Shown in pieces: positions 21,465-32,165 of a stretch of DNA of 64,000 nt. Both the position numbers and the translations under genes were made by a program. The notes under the pieces are model-generated. The model was not told the DNA's origin, made no database searches, and saw only the letters and a list, made by a program, of their open reading frames with translations. Position 1 is the first letter of the stretch, and every line of letters begins with the position of its first letter. The stretch comes from Nemertoderma westbladi (taxonomy: Eukaryota; Xenacoelomorpha; Nemertodermatida; Nemertodermatidae), in the NCBI GenBank assembly GCA_032718475.1, contig JAUCBJ010001297.1, forward strand, positions 1-64,000, in the 5' to 3' direction.

Positions 21465-22170
21465 GTTCATAAAGTATGTCACGCACTGGGGGGGGGGGGG
21501 GTCAGGTGAGGACCTTCGAATACGTAAGGGAAAGGCATGGGCAGCCTTGAATAGGCTTTCCAGGATTTGGAAGTCACCTAGAATTAATCGGAAACTTAAG
21601 GTCCGATTATTTAGAGCAGCAGTAGTTCCAGTACTCCTCTACGGGAGTCCATGCTGGGCTCTAACTGCTGAGGACACCAAATCTCTGGATGGCACATTCA
21701 CAAGAATGCTACGCCGGGTACATTGTGTCAAGTACAATGCACACATCTCCAACCAGACACTATATAACATTGGAGGTGTCTCATTGGTTCCCCCAAGCTT
21801 GACACTAGAACAAAATCGCCTCCGCTTTGCAGGACATTGCTTTCGCCGTGAGGACCAGCCTGTGCATAATCTTGTACTTTGGCAGCCTCATGGAGTGAAT
21901 AAGCATGGTGGACAGCCCATGACTTTCTTGAGACGCATCTTAAAGGACACTGGCCTTAAAGATGCGGATGATCTAGCAAATGTCATGGGTGATAGGGAGT
22001 TGTGGCGGTGCAATTTTGTTGACAAGCCGGCACAGCATTCTTAAAAATGCAGCTGCAATGCAGCATGCCGATCCTAGTAGTAGTAGTAGTAGGGGGGGGG
22101 GGTTAGAGCTTGCGTGACACTTTGTGACAGGTGTGAGGGGGGTGTCGACCTTTGTGACGGTCACGGCGAT
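21465..22170. mobile_element. G-tract repeat split by a LINE insertion
   Basis: The left half (GGGGGCGTTCATAAAGTATG, then TCACGCACT and G14 at 21488-21501) and right half (G11 at 22092-22102, then TTAGAGCTTGCGTGACACTT and TGTGACAGGTGTGAGGGG) look like two parts of one dispersed element. A related uninterrupted copy is at 29498-29620 (GGGGCCGTGCATAAATGATG, G16, TGTGACATTGGGGAGG). LINE copy C sits between the halves. Confidence 0.6.
21502..22091 (+). mobile_element. RTE-like LINE, copy C (5'-truncated 3' end)
   Basis: It starts mid-ORF directly after the G-tract with SGEDLRIRKGKAWAALNRLS and continues through LYGSPCWAL and RLRFAGHCFRR to the same stop as copy B (22042-22044). It ends GCAGCATGCCGATCC followed by five TAG triplets. 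About a dozen substitutions separate it from copy B over 540 bases. The frame is undamaged, so this is a young, severely 5'-truncated insertion. Confidence 0.92.
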
Positions 22171-22739
22171 GCTCTACGGTATGCTTTAATGTTAGCTTGA
22201 CTTTGACTAATACATTTCTAGATGAGTGGGAAACTTTAAGGAAAAAACAATAAACTCAATAACATTGAAGTTAATCCCTAACATTAACAGGGCACCCCTG
22301 TCTAGTCTGCCTTGTACTGTACATATACAGTACTGTAGTTTGAAGCTGCTAAAGTATGTATAGGCTTTTAGTAAGAACTACTTCAGTCAAAATGTTTCAC
22401 TTTCTATTGTGCTTTCTAACTGTTATTAAATTACTGAAATAAAATACATTGACATTGACAATCATAACAACACATTTTGATGCTAACAAATACAATAGTA
22501 TTTGTAATTTCTCTGAATGCTATTTTTAATGCAACCACGGCTACAATAAACCGAGAGGATCATAGATTCGAGCTGAGTTTCAGCAGAGTAAGTGCAATAC
22601 AAAAGACCGCAACTACTTAAATTTATGCAAAAAAACCGTAAGTCAACAAGACTTGCGGTTTTTTGTCATCAGAATTTAATGAGGATTTCACATCTGGAAA
22701 TGGCTTGGCGAGATCTGTTGTATGCATTTTCAATAATTA

Positions 22740-24020
22740 CCAGAAGTAGCTCCGATGAGAGAAAGCTTGTAATTAAACTATTGTTATTAATTCCATTAGT
22801 CACCTGAGGTCAACCCACCCTAACCTAACTGTTTAATATGAGAATGCCTTCTTAGGTTGTTTCGAGTTATCACTGTCTACCGGTCTGACCGTCAAGATGT
22901 AAATTTAGACAGAGCCAGATAAGATAATAGCAATTGTCTGGAATATGTGATTATTTGACGTTAATTAACGTTAAGTTAATTAAGCGTTAATTATTATAAT
23001 TATGTTTTTATCACTGTCAGTTGTTTGTAATTTTTTGACGTTAAATACAATATATTTTGACGATCCAAACTGATTGTCAGTAATATGTCATTTTTTAACG
23101 TTAAACATACAATATATTTTGACGATCCAAACTGATTGTCAGTAATATGTCATTTTTTAACGTTAAACATACAATATATTTTGACGATCCAAACTGATTG
23201 TCAGTAATATGTCATTTTTTAACGTTAAACATACAATATATTTTGACGATCCAAACTGATTGTCAGTAATATGTCATTTTTTAACGTTAAACATACAATA
23301 TATTTTGACGATCAAAATACCTACCGTTTAAAATTAACGTTAATTTGCGTTAATTTTTAACGTTAAAAGGGCGGCCAAACTAACGTTATTTATATGTATT
23401 ATTAACGTTAATAATTAACGTTGGCATTGTCAGAAAATAACGTATATTAATGCATTATTAACGTTAAATTGTTTGCAGGGCTGACAATGCCAACGTTAAT
23501 TATTAACGTAAAAAATACATATAAATAACGTTAGTTTGGCCGCCCTTTTAACGTTAAAAATTAACGCAAATTAACGTTAATTTCAAACGGTAGTGATTTG
23601 GATCGTCAAATTATATTGTATGTTTAACGTTAAAAAATTACATATTACTGACAATCAGTTTGGATCGTTGGAATATACATATTGTATGTTTAACGTTAAA
23701 AAATTACAAACAACTGACAGTGATAAAAACATAATTATAATAATTAACGCTTAATTAACTTAACGTTAATTAACGTCAAATAATCACATATTCCAGACAA
23801 TTGCTATTACCTTATCTGGCTGACTATTGGTCTGGCTCTTACTATCAGTTTAAACTTACATCTTGACAGTCAGACCGGTAGACAGTGATAACTCGAAACA
23901 ACCTAAGAAGGCATTCTCATATTAAACAGTTAGGGTAGGGTGGGTTGACCTCATGTGACTAATGTAATTAATAAATAACTTCAGTTAAATTAATAGCTTT
24001 CTCCTAAATTAAAAATACCT
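22740..24020. mobile_element. 1.3-kb foldback element rich in AACGTTAA
   Basis: Left arm about 22740-23434, right arm about 23482-24020, inverted. Outer ends pair ATTAATTCCATTAGTCAC with GTGACTAATGTAATTAAT. TGAGGTCAACCCACCCTAAC is matched on the right, as are GTTTCGAGTTATCACTGTCT and GGGCGGCCAAACTAACGTTA. The spacer is about 48 bases. The left arm carries four tandem 62-bp units (23059-23308) where the right arm has about two. No open frame is present. A half copy lies at 19544-19990. Confidence 0.9.
23059..23308. repeat. 62-bp tandem repeat inside the foldback left arm
   Basis: CGATCCAAACTGATTGTCAG recurs at 23061, 23123, 23185 and 23247, nearly identical, each followed by TAATATGTCATTTTTTAACG. 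The complementary arm holds the equivalent sequence about twice (near 23590 and 23655). Confidence 0.93.
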
Positions 24021-24064
24021 ACTTCCAAAAATAATTACGGCCACAACAGCCTATCAGTTTCTCT

Positions 24065-24555
24065 CGTAAAAAAATGGAATTCCCTACCATTGGATGTACG
24101 GCAAACAAATATGTACACATCATTTAAGTCCAAGCTCCGTAAATTCTTTCTTTCAACCTACGCCAGAGATGAAATTACATAATCATTATCGAAATCCATT
24201 ACATTTAATCGCATCAATACATACTCCTTTCTTTGTGCTGTGGCGGTCGGTGGTAATTGGTTAGTTACATAGTTAGTTAGATACATATTACTAATAATAT
24301 TATTATAAATTAGAAATACGCTAGGTCTACCTTATTACTAGTCGCGATTATATATATAATGTTGTGTGAGGTGATATCTATATTTATATGTGTACTGTAC
24401 AATGTACATACTGGCCTGTTGACTAACAGCGCTTATTTTGACGCTTATGTGCTCAATCATCAGTAATCACTTTATGGTGTGCACTGCCTTGTAATGTATA
24501 GTTTATTCATACTTATAAGTTTGCAAATAAAAGAGACCTATCTATCTATCTATCA
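24065..24555 (+). mobile_element. LINE 3' terminus with TATC-repeat tail
   Basis: The open segment VKKWNSLPLDVRQ, TSFKSKLRKFFLSTYARDE and a stop (24067-24182) is the typical last peptide of CR1/Jockey-type ORF2 (W-N-SLP ... SFKSKL). It is followed by a 360-base 3' untranslated region ending in AATAAAAGAGACC and four TATC units. It is 5'-truncated next to the foldback element. Confidence 0.8.
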
Positions 24556-24716
24556 AGTACAATGCACACATCTCCAACCAGGCACTATATAACATTGGAG
24601 GTGTCTCACTGGTTCCCCTAAGCTTGACACTTGAACAAAGCCACCTCCTCTTTGCAGGACATTTATTCCCACTTGAGGGCCAGCCTGTGCACAATCTTGT
24701 GATCTTGTGACAATCA
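24556..24716 (+). mobile_element. RTE-like LINE fragment, copy E
   Basis: AAGTACAATGCACACATCTC through CTTGTGATCTTGTGAC matches copies B, C and D (14504-14650) at roughly 85-90 percent by eye. It is truncated at both ends and begins immediately at the end of the TATC tail of the preceding LINE. Confidence 0.85.
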
Positions 24717-24789
24717 TAATCTTGAATCTCGACCGTGGATTGTGCACCGGTAATAGTTTATGTTTCGATAATCAAAGGCATCTAATGTT

Positions 24790-25590
24790 CTGGCCAAAGT
24801 CTGAAACTTCTACAGAAGTACAGAAGAATCCTAAGCCGGTGTTCTGGCTTAGAAAAGATAACATAACTACTACTGACATACACAGACTTGCTCGGTTTAC
24901 ATAGCTCTTTTCCAAGAAAAATGAAAATCGCTCTGATTGGCTGAGCCTAGCTGAGCCGAACAAAGAACACAGAGAACAAGGGAAAGTTCCACGTTGGCAG
25001 TAAATCAGCTGACAGATTGCGTCATCTGAGTCATCGTTTAGAGTATCAAGCGCATTGCGGAAAAAACTAGCTTTTTATGTCCGCTAAAGCACACATGCAG
25101 ACATAGCGGGTAAAAATGGCTTTTTTTGTCCGCTAAAATACCTACACGGTATATTGCGGAGAAAAACGGCTCATTATATCCGCAAAAGCTTTTACACCGC
25201 TCCCAGAAAATGGGATTTGAGTCTTTAAAATACACAAAATCACAGTTTCTAAAATATAAGAATACTCTAAACTACTAGTCTTTCTTACGTGAACGGCGTT
25301 TACAAAGTTTTTTGAGGCTAGCAAGAGTCCTTTTCTCTTTGGGGCGAGCCACTTTACTAGGAGGGCTATAACTCCTGGGTGAAGGGTGCAATACAATTGC
25401 ATCAGAAGGTTTAGGGTTACGGTCGGTGTCTCGTCCATTTCGATATGCTTCTCCTCGAGCTGATTTTCCTCCGCTTGTCGTTGGACGCGTTCGTCCAAAA
25501 ACTCTCGCAGAGAATAGGGCCGTCCAAGTTCGATAACTTCTTAGAGATTCTGGATTTCCCGATCGAACTGAGATAAAATCTCAAGATTGT
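24790..25590 (-). pseudogene. coding-remnant repeat, copy 1 (paralogue of 54461-55245)
   Basis: About 750 bases align with 54461-55245. On the minus strand one frame gives LSQFDREIQNL, a stop, then EVIELGRPYSLREFLDERV and EEKHIEMDE. Another gives SGGKSARGEAYRNGRDTD, NPKPSDAIVLHPSPRS and a basic end, LKKLCKRRSRKKD, with a stop near 25277. The same TAA after the DREIQNL/DQEIHNL block is present in both copies. Downstream the noncoding part repeats GCTTTTTATGTCCGCTAAA about three times. No known domain was recognised. A retroelement gag or accessory origin is a guess from repetition and neighbours. Confidence 0.5.
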
Positions 25591-25826
25591 GACTCAATCT
25601 CGGACTCATTGGTTGGCTCATCTGAACACACTGATCTCATTCGATTGTGACAATGATTGAATTTGTCATTACCACATTTAAAATAGCTTGTCTCTGATAG
25701 GTTTTTTTGGATTCTCTGGGCAATTTTTTTGGTCTCTGGTTCCCTGGTATTGAAAACAGATAGTTTACCCCGAGAGAGATCAGAGATTTTTCAAATTGAA
25801 AATATATAATATTATCTTGTACTATC

Positions 25827-27553
25827 TAGGGATGTCCCGGAATTTCGTTCCGGCCGGAATTCCGGCGGTTTTTGCCCGATTCCGGTTCCAGCCGGAATTG
25901 CCGGAATGGGGTCAATTTCGGCCGGAATTTTACCGGAATTACCAGTTTCCTTGCCAATTAGTTTGTTAAATTATTATCAAAATTTATATATTTTTTTAAC
26001 ATATACTTACCAACTATTGTTTAAGATGCAGTACTTGTCAACACATGTAAAAAAAGTAAAGAAGTAAAGTTTTCTTCGGCCGTTAGCTTAGCGCTACCAT
26101 TTAAGGATGCAAGGCGGAGATAGAGATACCCCATTCTAGCCACTTCAAATCATTCGTACCGAAAATAAAACTGCCGTGGCCCATGCGAGGTTCGAACCCA
26201 CAACCTCCACAGAGATGGGAATTCAATGCAACCACTACACCAAGGTGGAACCTGATGCACCTGTAACGAGGGACAATTTACTGCCACCCCCTTTTTTTAA
26301 GTCAATTTAGTCTTGATGGGTATGCATCACATTTCCAAAAAATTGTCACCTGACAACTGTTTTTAGAACGTCAAAAGGACACCTCCCTTGCTTCCACTGT
26401 TAACACATAAGTCAAAAGTCATTTGTTAAAAAATATAAGATGAGTCTCGCATTTACAAAATATTTATATACCCAAAGGTATCAATCCAGGCTTTCAGCAT
26501 GCCATAAGTCATGATTCGTTTGTCAAAAACAGATGGAACATGGGACATAACCAATTGCGCTCATAAGTCGTTACTTACGATTTACCAGTGGAGTAGAGAC
26601 GCTCCCATTGAAACCAATGTGTTGGTGTTCCATAATATATTTTGACTTACGACATAAGACTTACCAGTGAAACATGGGCCTTAACGAGTGGTTTTACAAT
26701 TTGCTTATAATATAACGTTTTTTAGATTGATTTACGTTATTATGCATTTATTTTACATTATTTTACTTTGATATAATTATTAAATAATATGATAATATTA
26801 ATATTGGTATTGTCCAACATAACATATAGGATTACCCCTAAAGCTTTGCAGCTTATTTCCAAGGGGGTCCTTTATGTTACTTGGTTACAAATACAATATT
26901 ACACAAATACACTAGGCTAACCTAAAACTAACATAAAACGTTATTACGCTACGTAGGTATTGCGTCTTTAGGTCCTGCAGGTGTGGTAGTTGGGTCATTC
27001 ATCAATATTCCCTGCGTCGTGGGTGCTGCATACAGAATGTTTATTTATATTTACAGCAAAGCTATTTCTTACCAGAAATCTATTTATTCCCAACACAATT
27101 AAACTGTAAGATGTACCGGTACTATTAGCTCTCGTTTATTGTTCTGATTCGAATAACATGTCACTGTAACATGCTCCTTTGCCTTAACGACACTGAGGAT
27201 ATTGCACTAAACGAAACCAGGAAACCCGAAACCTCTGGTCAAAGTAGGGTTTTAAGTATGAGCCTAAATACCTAACTTTTGGCCAAGGATATACGTTTCT
27301 AAAAAAACAAGGAAACTGAATTCCCTGTCGTATAAGACCAAGTACCCCCCTCCCGTCGCCATAATAGCCCGTAATGCGCCAAAATTCATTTATTTCACAA
27401 AAATTATAAGGTTTAATGGGTCATTTAGTGTATTTCATTAATTTATACAAAATGTCCCGGTTCCGGCCGGAATTCCGGCCGGAATATTCCGGCATGTTGA
27501 ATTTCGGTTTCGGTTCCGGCCGGAATCTAAATATCGATTCCGGGACATCCAGA
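25827..27553. mobile_element. hAT-like nonautonomous element with CCGGAATTCCGG subterminal repeats
   Basis: The left end TAGGGATGTCCCGGAATTTC and right end GATTCCGGGACATCC are inverted. Both ends are packed with CCGGCCGGAATTCCGG palindromes (25850-25930 and 27455-27540). The TAGGG start is hAT-like. A target duplication could not be identified, and the right terminus (CATCCAGA) is altered. The interior is noncoding apart from an inserted SINE (26080-26260). Confidence 0.65.
26080..26260 (-). mobile_element. tRNA-derived SINE
   Basis: The minus strand starts TCCACCTTGGTGTAGTGGTT (A-box-like) and continues with a perfect B-box GGGTTCGAACC (plus-strand near 26210). It then runs CATGGGCCACGGCAG and ends GCTAACGGCCGAAGAAAAC. 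The head resembles a Glu/Gly-type tRNA. The same head appears at 47205-47265. The tail word CTTCGGCCGTTAG also appears at 21399-21411. Confidence 0.75.
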
Positions 27554-29497
27554 TACTAAACATAATATTCAAAATGTAGATGTTTTTTTCACAAATAATG
27601 TTTTTGCTATACTATATTAATAATTTTTAAATTCTTAAGAAATAATTATCTGCTTCATCAAAATTATTGACTTTTTCATTATTATTAATCATGACTCACA
27701 CTAAATGTAATATTTAAATGAAAATAATTTAATTTAAAGTTTAATTAAGATAAATAAGCACGTCACCAATAGAGGCACATAAATTTATCAGTCCATCTAT
27801 ACGCACCTGTTTGTGTTGTAATTAATTGTATATTTATGTACAAAAATAAGCAAAGTTTCTGATCTCTGGCTCTGGTATTTTTCAAAAAAAAACTCTCGGT
27901 CAGGTTCACCGTAATTACGAAAGGAGTCTCTGTTTCAAGTCTAGTCATAAATAATATTTTACTGAAATTACCTGAAAAATTTTTACGTAACATTATTTAA
28001 AACAAAAGTATCACACATTTTGCATTGATCGAAAATTGCAGAACAAGAAAGTATAAATTTTAGCACAGCATGTAATTTTAGATATATTCAGAAACATAAA
28101 CTAATATATGATATATTTTCTGAAGGCTCAGAGTATGTAGAATTCAGTGATAGTTCAGTGATAATTCAGTGGCCGACCGACCTTAAATATTATCTGTAAT
28201 AACTATTTACTTGTTTGGAAAGTAGCACGTTACATTGTGATGATCCGAGTGGCTTTGTTACACGAACGAACGTTAGTGAGTGAGTGAAAATAAAGCCACG
28301 AGGATCAGAACACTGTAAAGTACTTTGCAACAAGGATGTATGTAGTTTTATTACAAAATTGTAACATTACGAAATGATTGTACATATATTATAAGTGATA
28401 GAAACTGTACAAATTATATTAGTTGTTGTATAAATAAATGTAAAAATGACATAAATTATGTTATAAATAAATTAACTTATATTTATGGTGGCGTTTGGAG
28501 CCATGTTATAATAATATAGCTAGGCCCTCCCGGTTATTAATAACTATACCCCGCCACCACCAGTAGGTAATGCAGTAGGCATATCTGGATGTCAGACAAA
28601 TTTCCACCTATTGTTTACGTGGTAACCAATGACGGCGTTAAGTAATGTCCACTGAGGGGACATTACTTAACGGATAACACCAAATACAATACTAGATGTA
28701 CAGGCCAATACAATGATGTAATGTCCACTAAAGTTGTAAAGTGCTAAATAACAACTCGCTGTTAATACTAACAGCGTTGAGTAATGTTACAATTTTGGAA
28801 TAAAAAATATATACTGCTTGAGTGCTTGTCCCTTATTTTCCACTGCCTGTAACCATTATTTTAATACGATATTTTAGGATAATTGGTAACAGGCGTGGGA
28901 CACTTGCTTGCCTGTAACCATCTATGTAAATGTATTGAGAGCCGGTTACAGATGGCGGGACGTTTTATGGTACGACTGACACTGACAAACACAAATTATA
29001 AATGCTGCGTTTGAACATTATACATCAAATGAAAGCATTTTCAAGGAGGATTTCTGAACTGTTATTGTTTTACCGAGGTACCAATTAAATACGATTCTAT
29101 CAGCTTTAACGTTGGTTACAGGAGGGGACACAGTTTATGGTTTTCCCTCCCAATCTTAGGCTCTCCAAACCCACATATCTTCAAAAGTTTTCGATGAATT
29201 TGTATAATTGTTTTTGTGTGTTACAGCTGAGTAATTACAGATTCTTAAAAAAAAATGTCAAGGTGTGCCTGTACCTGTAACCATAAATGCCATTATTCAT
29301 TTTTTGCCATTGGAGACATTTTTAGTGGTGTAGTAGAAAACAAAATGTTCCAGGATCTCCTATATGCTAACTATACATCTACAGACTATGATGTTTCTTA
29401 AAATTAATAGACAAATTGTCGAGCTTTCATTTGGTATTTAACATATTAACTTTTATTGACATTAGATTGAAACTAGAGCTCCTTATTTAAGTGCTTC
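27554..29497. other. noncoding AT-rich stretch with small hairpins
   Basis: No gene was recognised. A strong hairpin lies at 28636-28676 (GTTAAGTAATGTCC, loop, GGACATTACTTAAC). Between 28830 and 29290 the words CTGTAACCAT and GGTTACAG recur at least six times in both orientations, some within GGTTACAGATGGCGGGAC, related to the 68-bp repeat core. Confidence 0.45.
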
Positions 29498-29620
29498 TAA
29501 GGGGCCGTGCATAAATGATGTCATGGTCGAAGGGTGGGGGGGGGGGGGGGGTTGCAATTTGGTGACAATTTGTGACATTGGGGAGGGGGGAGTAGCTATA
29601 CTTGTGACGTCACAATAGCA
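29498..29620. mobile_element. G-tract repeat, uninterrupted copy
   Basis: GGGGCCGTGCATAAATGATG, a G16 tract (29536-29551), TGTGACATTGGGGAGG and CTTGTGACGTCACAATAG. It shares order and motifs with the split copy at 21465-22170. Confidence 0.55.
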
Positions 29621-29875
29621 CTTTGGCAAACAAATAAAATACATAAGACCAACATCAACAGCCAAAGTGAAATCTATTCAAGTAGAGTATTCGCGAATCG
29701 AGGTGATAAAGTGTTAATTCTAAGTGGCGATAAAGATGAAGAACACCACATTGACTGGTTATATAAGGACGAGGTAGAGTTAGACCCAGGAAGTGGCACA
29801 TTAGTCGGTCGTATACCTGGTGCACTTGCGGTGATCGATGTCGAAACTCAGATGTGGTCATTCCCATGGGAGTGA
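29590..29875 (+). CDS. unexplained open frame, possible exon or gene fragment
   Basis: A plus-strand frame stays open for about 95 codons and lacks an early ATG. Its second half reads VFANRGDKVLILSGDKDEE, HHIDWLYKDEVELDPGSG and TLVGRIPGALAVIDVETQ, ending SFPWE and TGA at 29873-29875. Its composition is protein-like, and the A-x-x-GD-x-V-x-L ... I-x-W-L-x-K-x pattern loosely resembles an Ig-type domain without its cysteines. A minus-strand frame at 29878-30079 is its neighbour and ends with a similar SLPWE. No function is assigned. It may be a transposon fragment. Confidence 0.3.
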
Positions 29876-30511
29876 ATATGCGGGGTGTCTTCCTTGTTTA
29901 GTCATTGTGCACAGCTGAATCACCATCGTGTATGCACGGTACTTCACATAGCGCCCCATTTGGTGATCTCCAGTGAATGTTTGGATTTGACCTGACCAAA
30001 TTGGTTTACTACGGAAGATCCGCAGTTGGCACACCTGAGCGGGTGTGGGCCACTCGGAATCCGACGAGGCGGCGCACATATTGACATTTGGCGTATGTAC
30101 ATTTCTTACAGTAGGGGGCCACTGGGTTAATAGTTTTTACGGTATACTTTATCAGAGCCCCGGCAGCTGAAACAGCCAGTGCCGCTAGTCGGTGGGGTTG
30201 ACTTGTTGACGAGAGGCTATTATGAGGCGCAATGGGATACGCATTGCGTATCTCCTTCTGTCAGCAAATACTGGCCGTACAGCAATTAATGAAATATTAA
30301 CATTTAGTATTAATATTTCAAATTTAACATTTTTGGTTAACTATACAGGGTATGTTTTGTGACGCGACGTTCAATTTTTGAAATTTTGGATTTCATGAGA
30401 TTTTATCCAGTAGAAATATAATTAAATCAAGGTCTCACTTTTTTGTATGTTTTGGCCACTTTTTTGTATATTTCTCCGGCCCCCGTGTATTTTCTATTTA
30501 TTTTAGAGACA

Positions 30512-30731
30512 TACCGTATTTACTCAAACAAGAGCCCCCCCCCTCGAATTAACGCCCCATTTACCATCAAATTAGCAACTTAAACGCCTTCCCCGAGTAA
30601 ACGCCTTCCCCGAGTAAACGCCTTCCCCGAGTAAACGCCTTCCCCGAATAAACGACCCCTCGAATAAACGCCTCCCCAATTGGAAATTTATAAACTTAAA
30701 CGCCCAGGCTCTTATTCGAGTAAATACGGTA
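30512..30731. mobile_element. MITE with CCGTATTTACTC inverted ends and TA duplication
   Basis: The left ACCGTATTTACTCAAACAAG and right CTTATTCGAGTAAATACGGT are inverted. The bases TA border both ends, as expected for a mariner-type target. The interior repeats ACGCCTTCCCCGAGTAA about four times (30587-30665). Confidence 0.82.
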
Positions 30732-31243
30732 ATCAAATTTGACGTGTGCTAGCTAATAAATATTCTTACACAATTTGTTATTTTAAATTATTTTTAACCT
30801 TCGTAATGTACTCTACATACCTATAACTCACAGTGCCTATAATTTGATTATCGCTTATACATGAGACACCGCTTTTGCTTGCTTGAAAAGATAACCGGTG
30901 CGGAACTTTTTAATTATTTAAATGTTTAAATTATTTTTAACTTACGTACTTAGTTTTTGTTATATAATGCAATAATTAATTAAATCATATTGTTTTTAAA
31001 CTGGTGCAGATTGTTGCTATTATATAATACCTCCTTTACACATTATGATTATACAATAAACACAAGTTTTGATCACCTACAGATCTGCTATCGCCTTTAA
31101 TCAAGTATGTTTACACCACCGGTGGTCTGGGCAAGGAAATCTTTTAATCTCTTAATGACTTTTTTTAACAAGGTATTTTTATATTTTATTTATCCTAGGT
31201 ATTTATCATTTGTAACAAGATAAGTTACTAGGCCTACACTCAC

Positions 31244-31720
31244 AATATCTGTTAAACGCGACAGTAACAGCATTACTAGAGGGATCGAAGGCATCTGTAC
31301 GTTTATCTTTTAGTTCACAGTCGTATTCGCCAGCGTCTTCCTCCGTGCAGCCGGTAAACTCGTAGTTGATGTAATGTGGTACGGCTGTTTCTCCATCAAT
31401 GAGTGGCGGACTGTTTGGAGGGTCTTCTGTACGGTAGGTTCCTTTTATTATACAACCGCGCTGAGGATGTTCGGTGATCAGCACTCCATCAATTAAGTGA
31501 TAAACAGTGGTGGCGAGTTCCACGTTTTCCGAATCACCGGGTTTCTTTAACACCAACTTTGACCACGATTTTCCAGGGTTATTTCCAATTATATATCCGA
31601 CACAGTAAATATTCCAACTCGCCGTTTGTCCTTTGCAATAAGCGTATGAGTTGTCAGATTCCTTCGGTTCCGGACTATTGGGAATAAACTTGGTGAATAC
31701 CTCCACAGCAATAACAGGAT
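31244..31720 (-). CDS. Ig-like domain exon, paralogue (copy 2)
   Basis: This 477-base exon has acceptor GTGCTTCCAG before 31720 and donor GTGAGT at plus-strand 31238-31243. It is phase 1-1, identical in architecture to 4032-4520. The product starts PVIAVEVFTKF and keeps NIYC, KSWSKLV and EDAGEYDCEL. Copies 1 and 2 are nearly identical across RGCIIKGTYRTEDPPNSPPL but differ strongly just after the start (for example IPNSPEPKESDNSYAYC). Copy 2 lacks a few residues there. The frame is intact. A matching signal-peptide exon was not found upstream on the minus strand. It is therefore either an internal Ig exon of the same large gene or a second gene whose first exon was missed. Confidence 0.75.
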
Positions 31721-31959
31721 CTGGAAGCACAAATAATGCACATAATTTGGCACTTAATTTAAAATTCTCCAAAATTTAAGATAACGTTACATACTCAAAA
31801 ATATATAAATAATGATATGAATAAACTTTTAAGTACCGTACCGGTATTTCTGCCATGCCCGAAAATTCAAAACCGGCTTTATCTCTAGGTATACCGGGTA
31901 CACTGTGACTGTACTCATGTGTAGCATTTCATTCCCTGAAAATGAGCACTTCCTGGAGC

Positions 31960-32165
31960 AAATCCCTAAAGCCAGGTTCACATCCAACGGAACGGAAAAC
32001 CGCGCTTTGTACCGTAGGACAGCGGTACACCGCTGAGTTTGAACGACCCTGCGGTATTCGAGCGGTGTCTGTGCGGTAGGCCTAGATGATTTTGATTACC
32101 GTTGACTTTGAACGACCCAATAGTTGTGCGGTACACCGCGCGGTTTACCGCAGCCAATTGAAATA
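31960..32165. repeat. GCGGTACACCGC-rich palindromic patch
   Basis: GCGGTACACCGC and GTTTGAACGACCC/TTTGAACGACCC recur (32022, 32038, 32108, 32130). It begins AGCCAGGTTCACATCCAACG, so it may be the end of a MITE, but no paired terminus was identified. Confidence 0.45.

Noticed and set aside
26195-26260. Functional tRNA gene around the perfect B-box
   Set aside because: No paired acceptor stem, and the sequence continues into a body shared with other dispersed fragments, so it is a SINE head.
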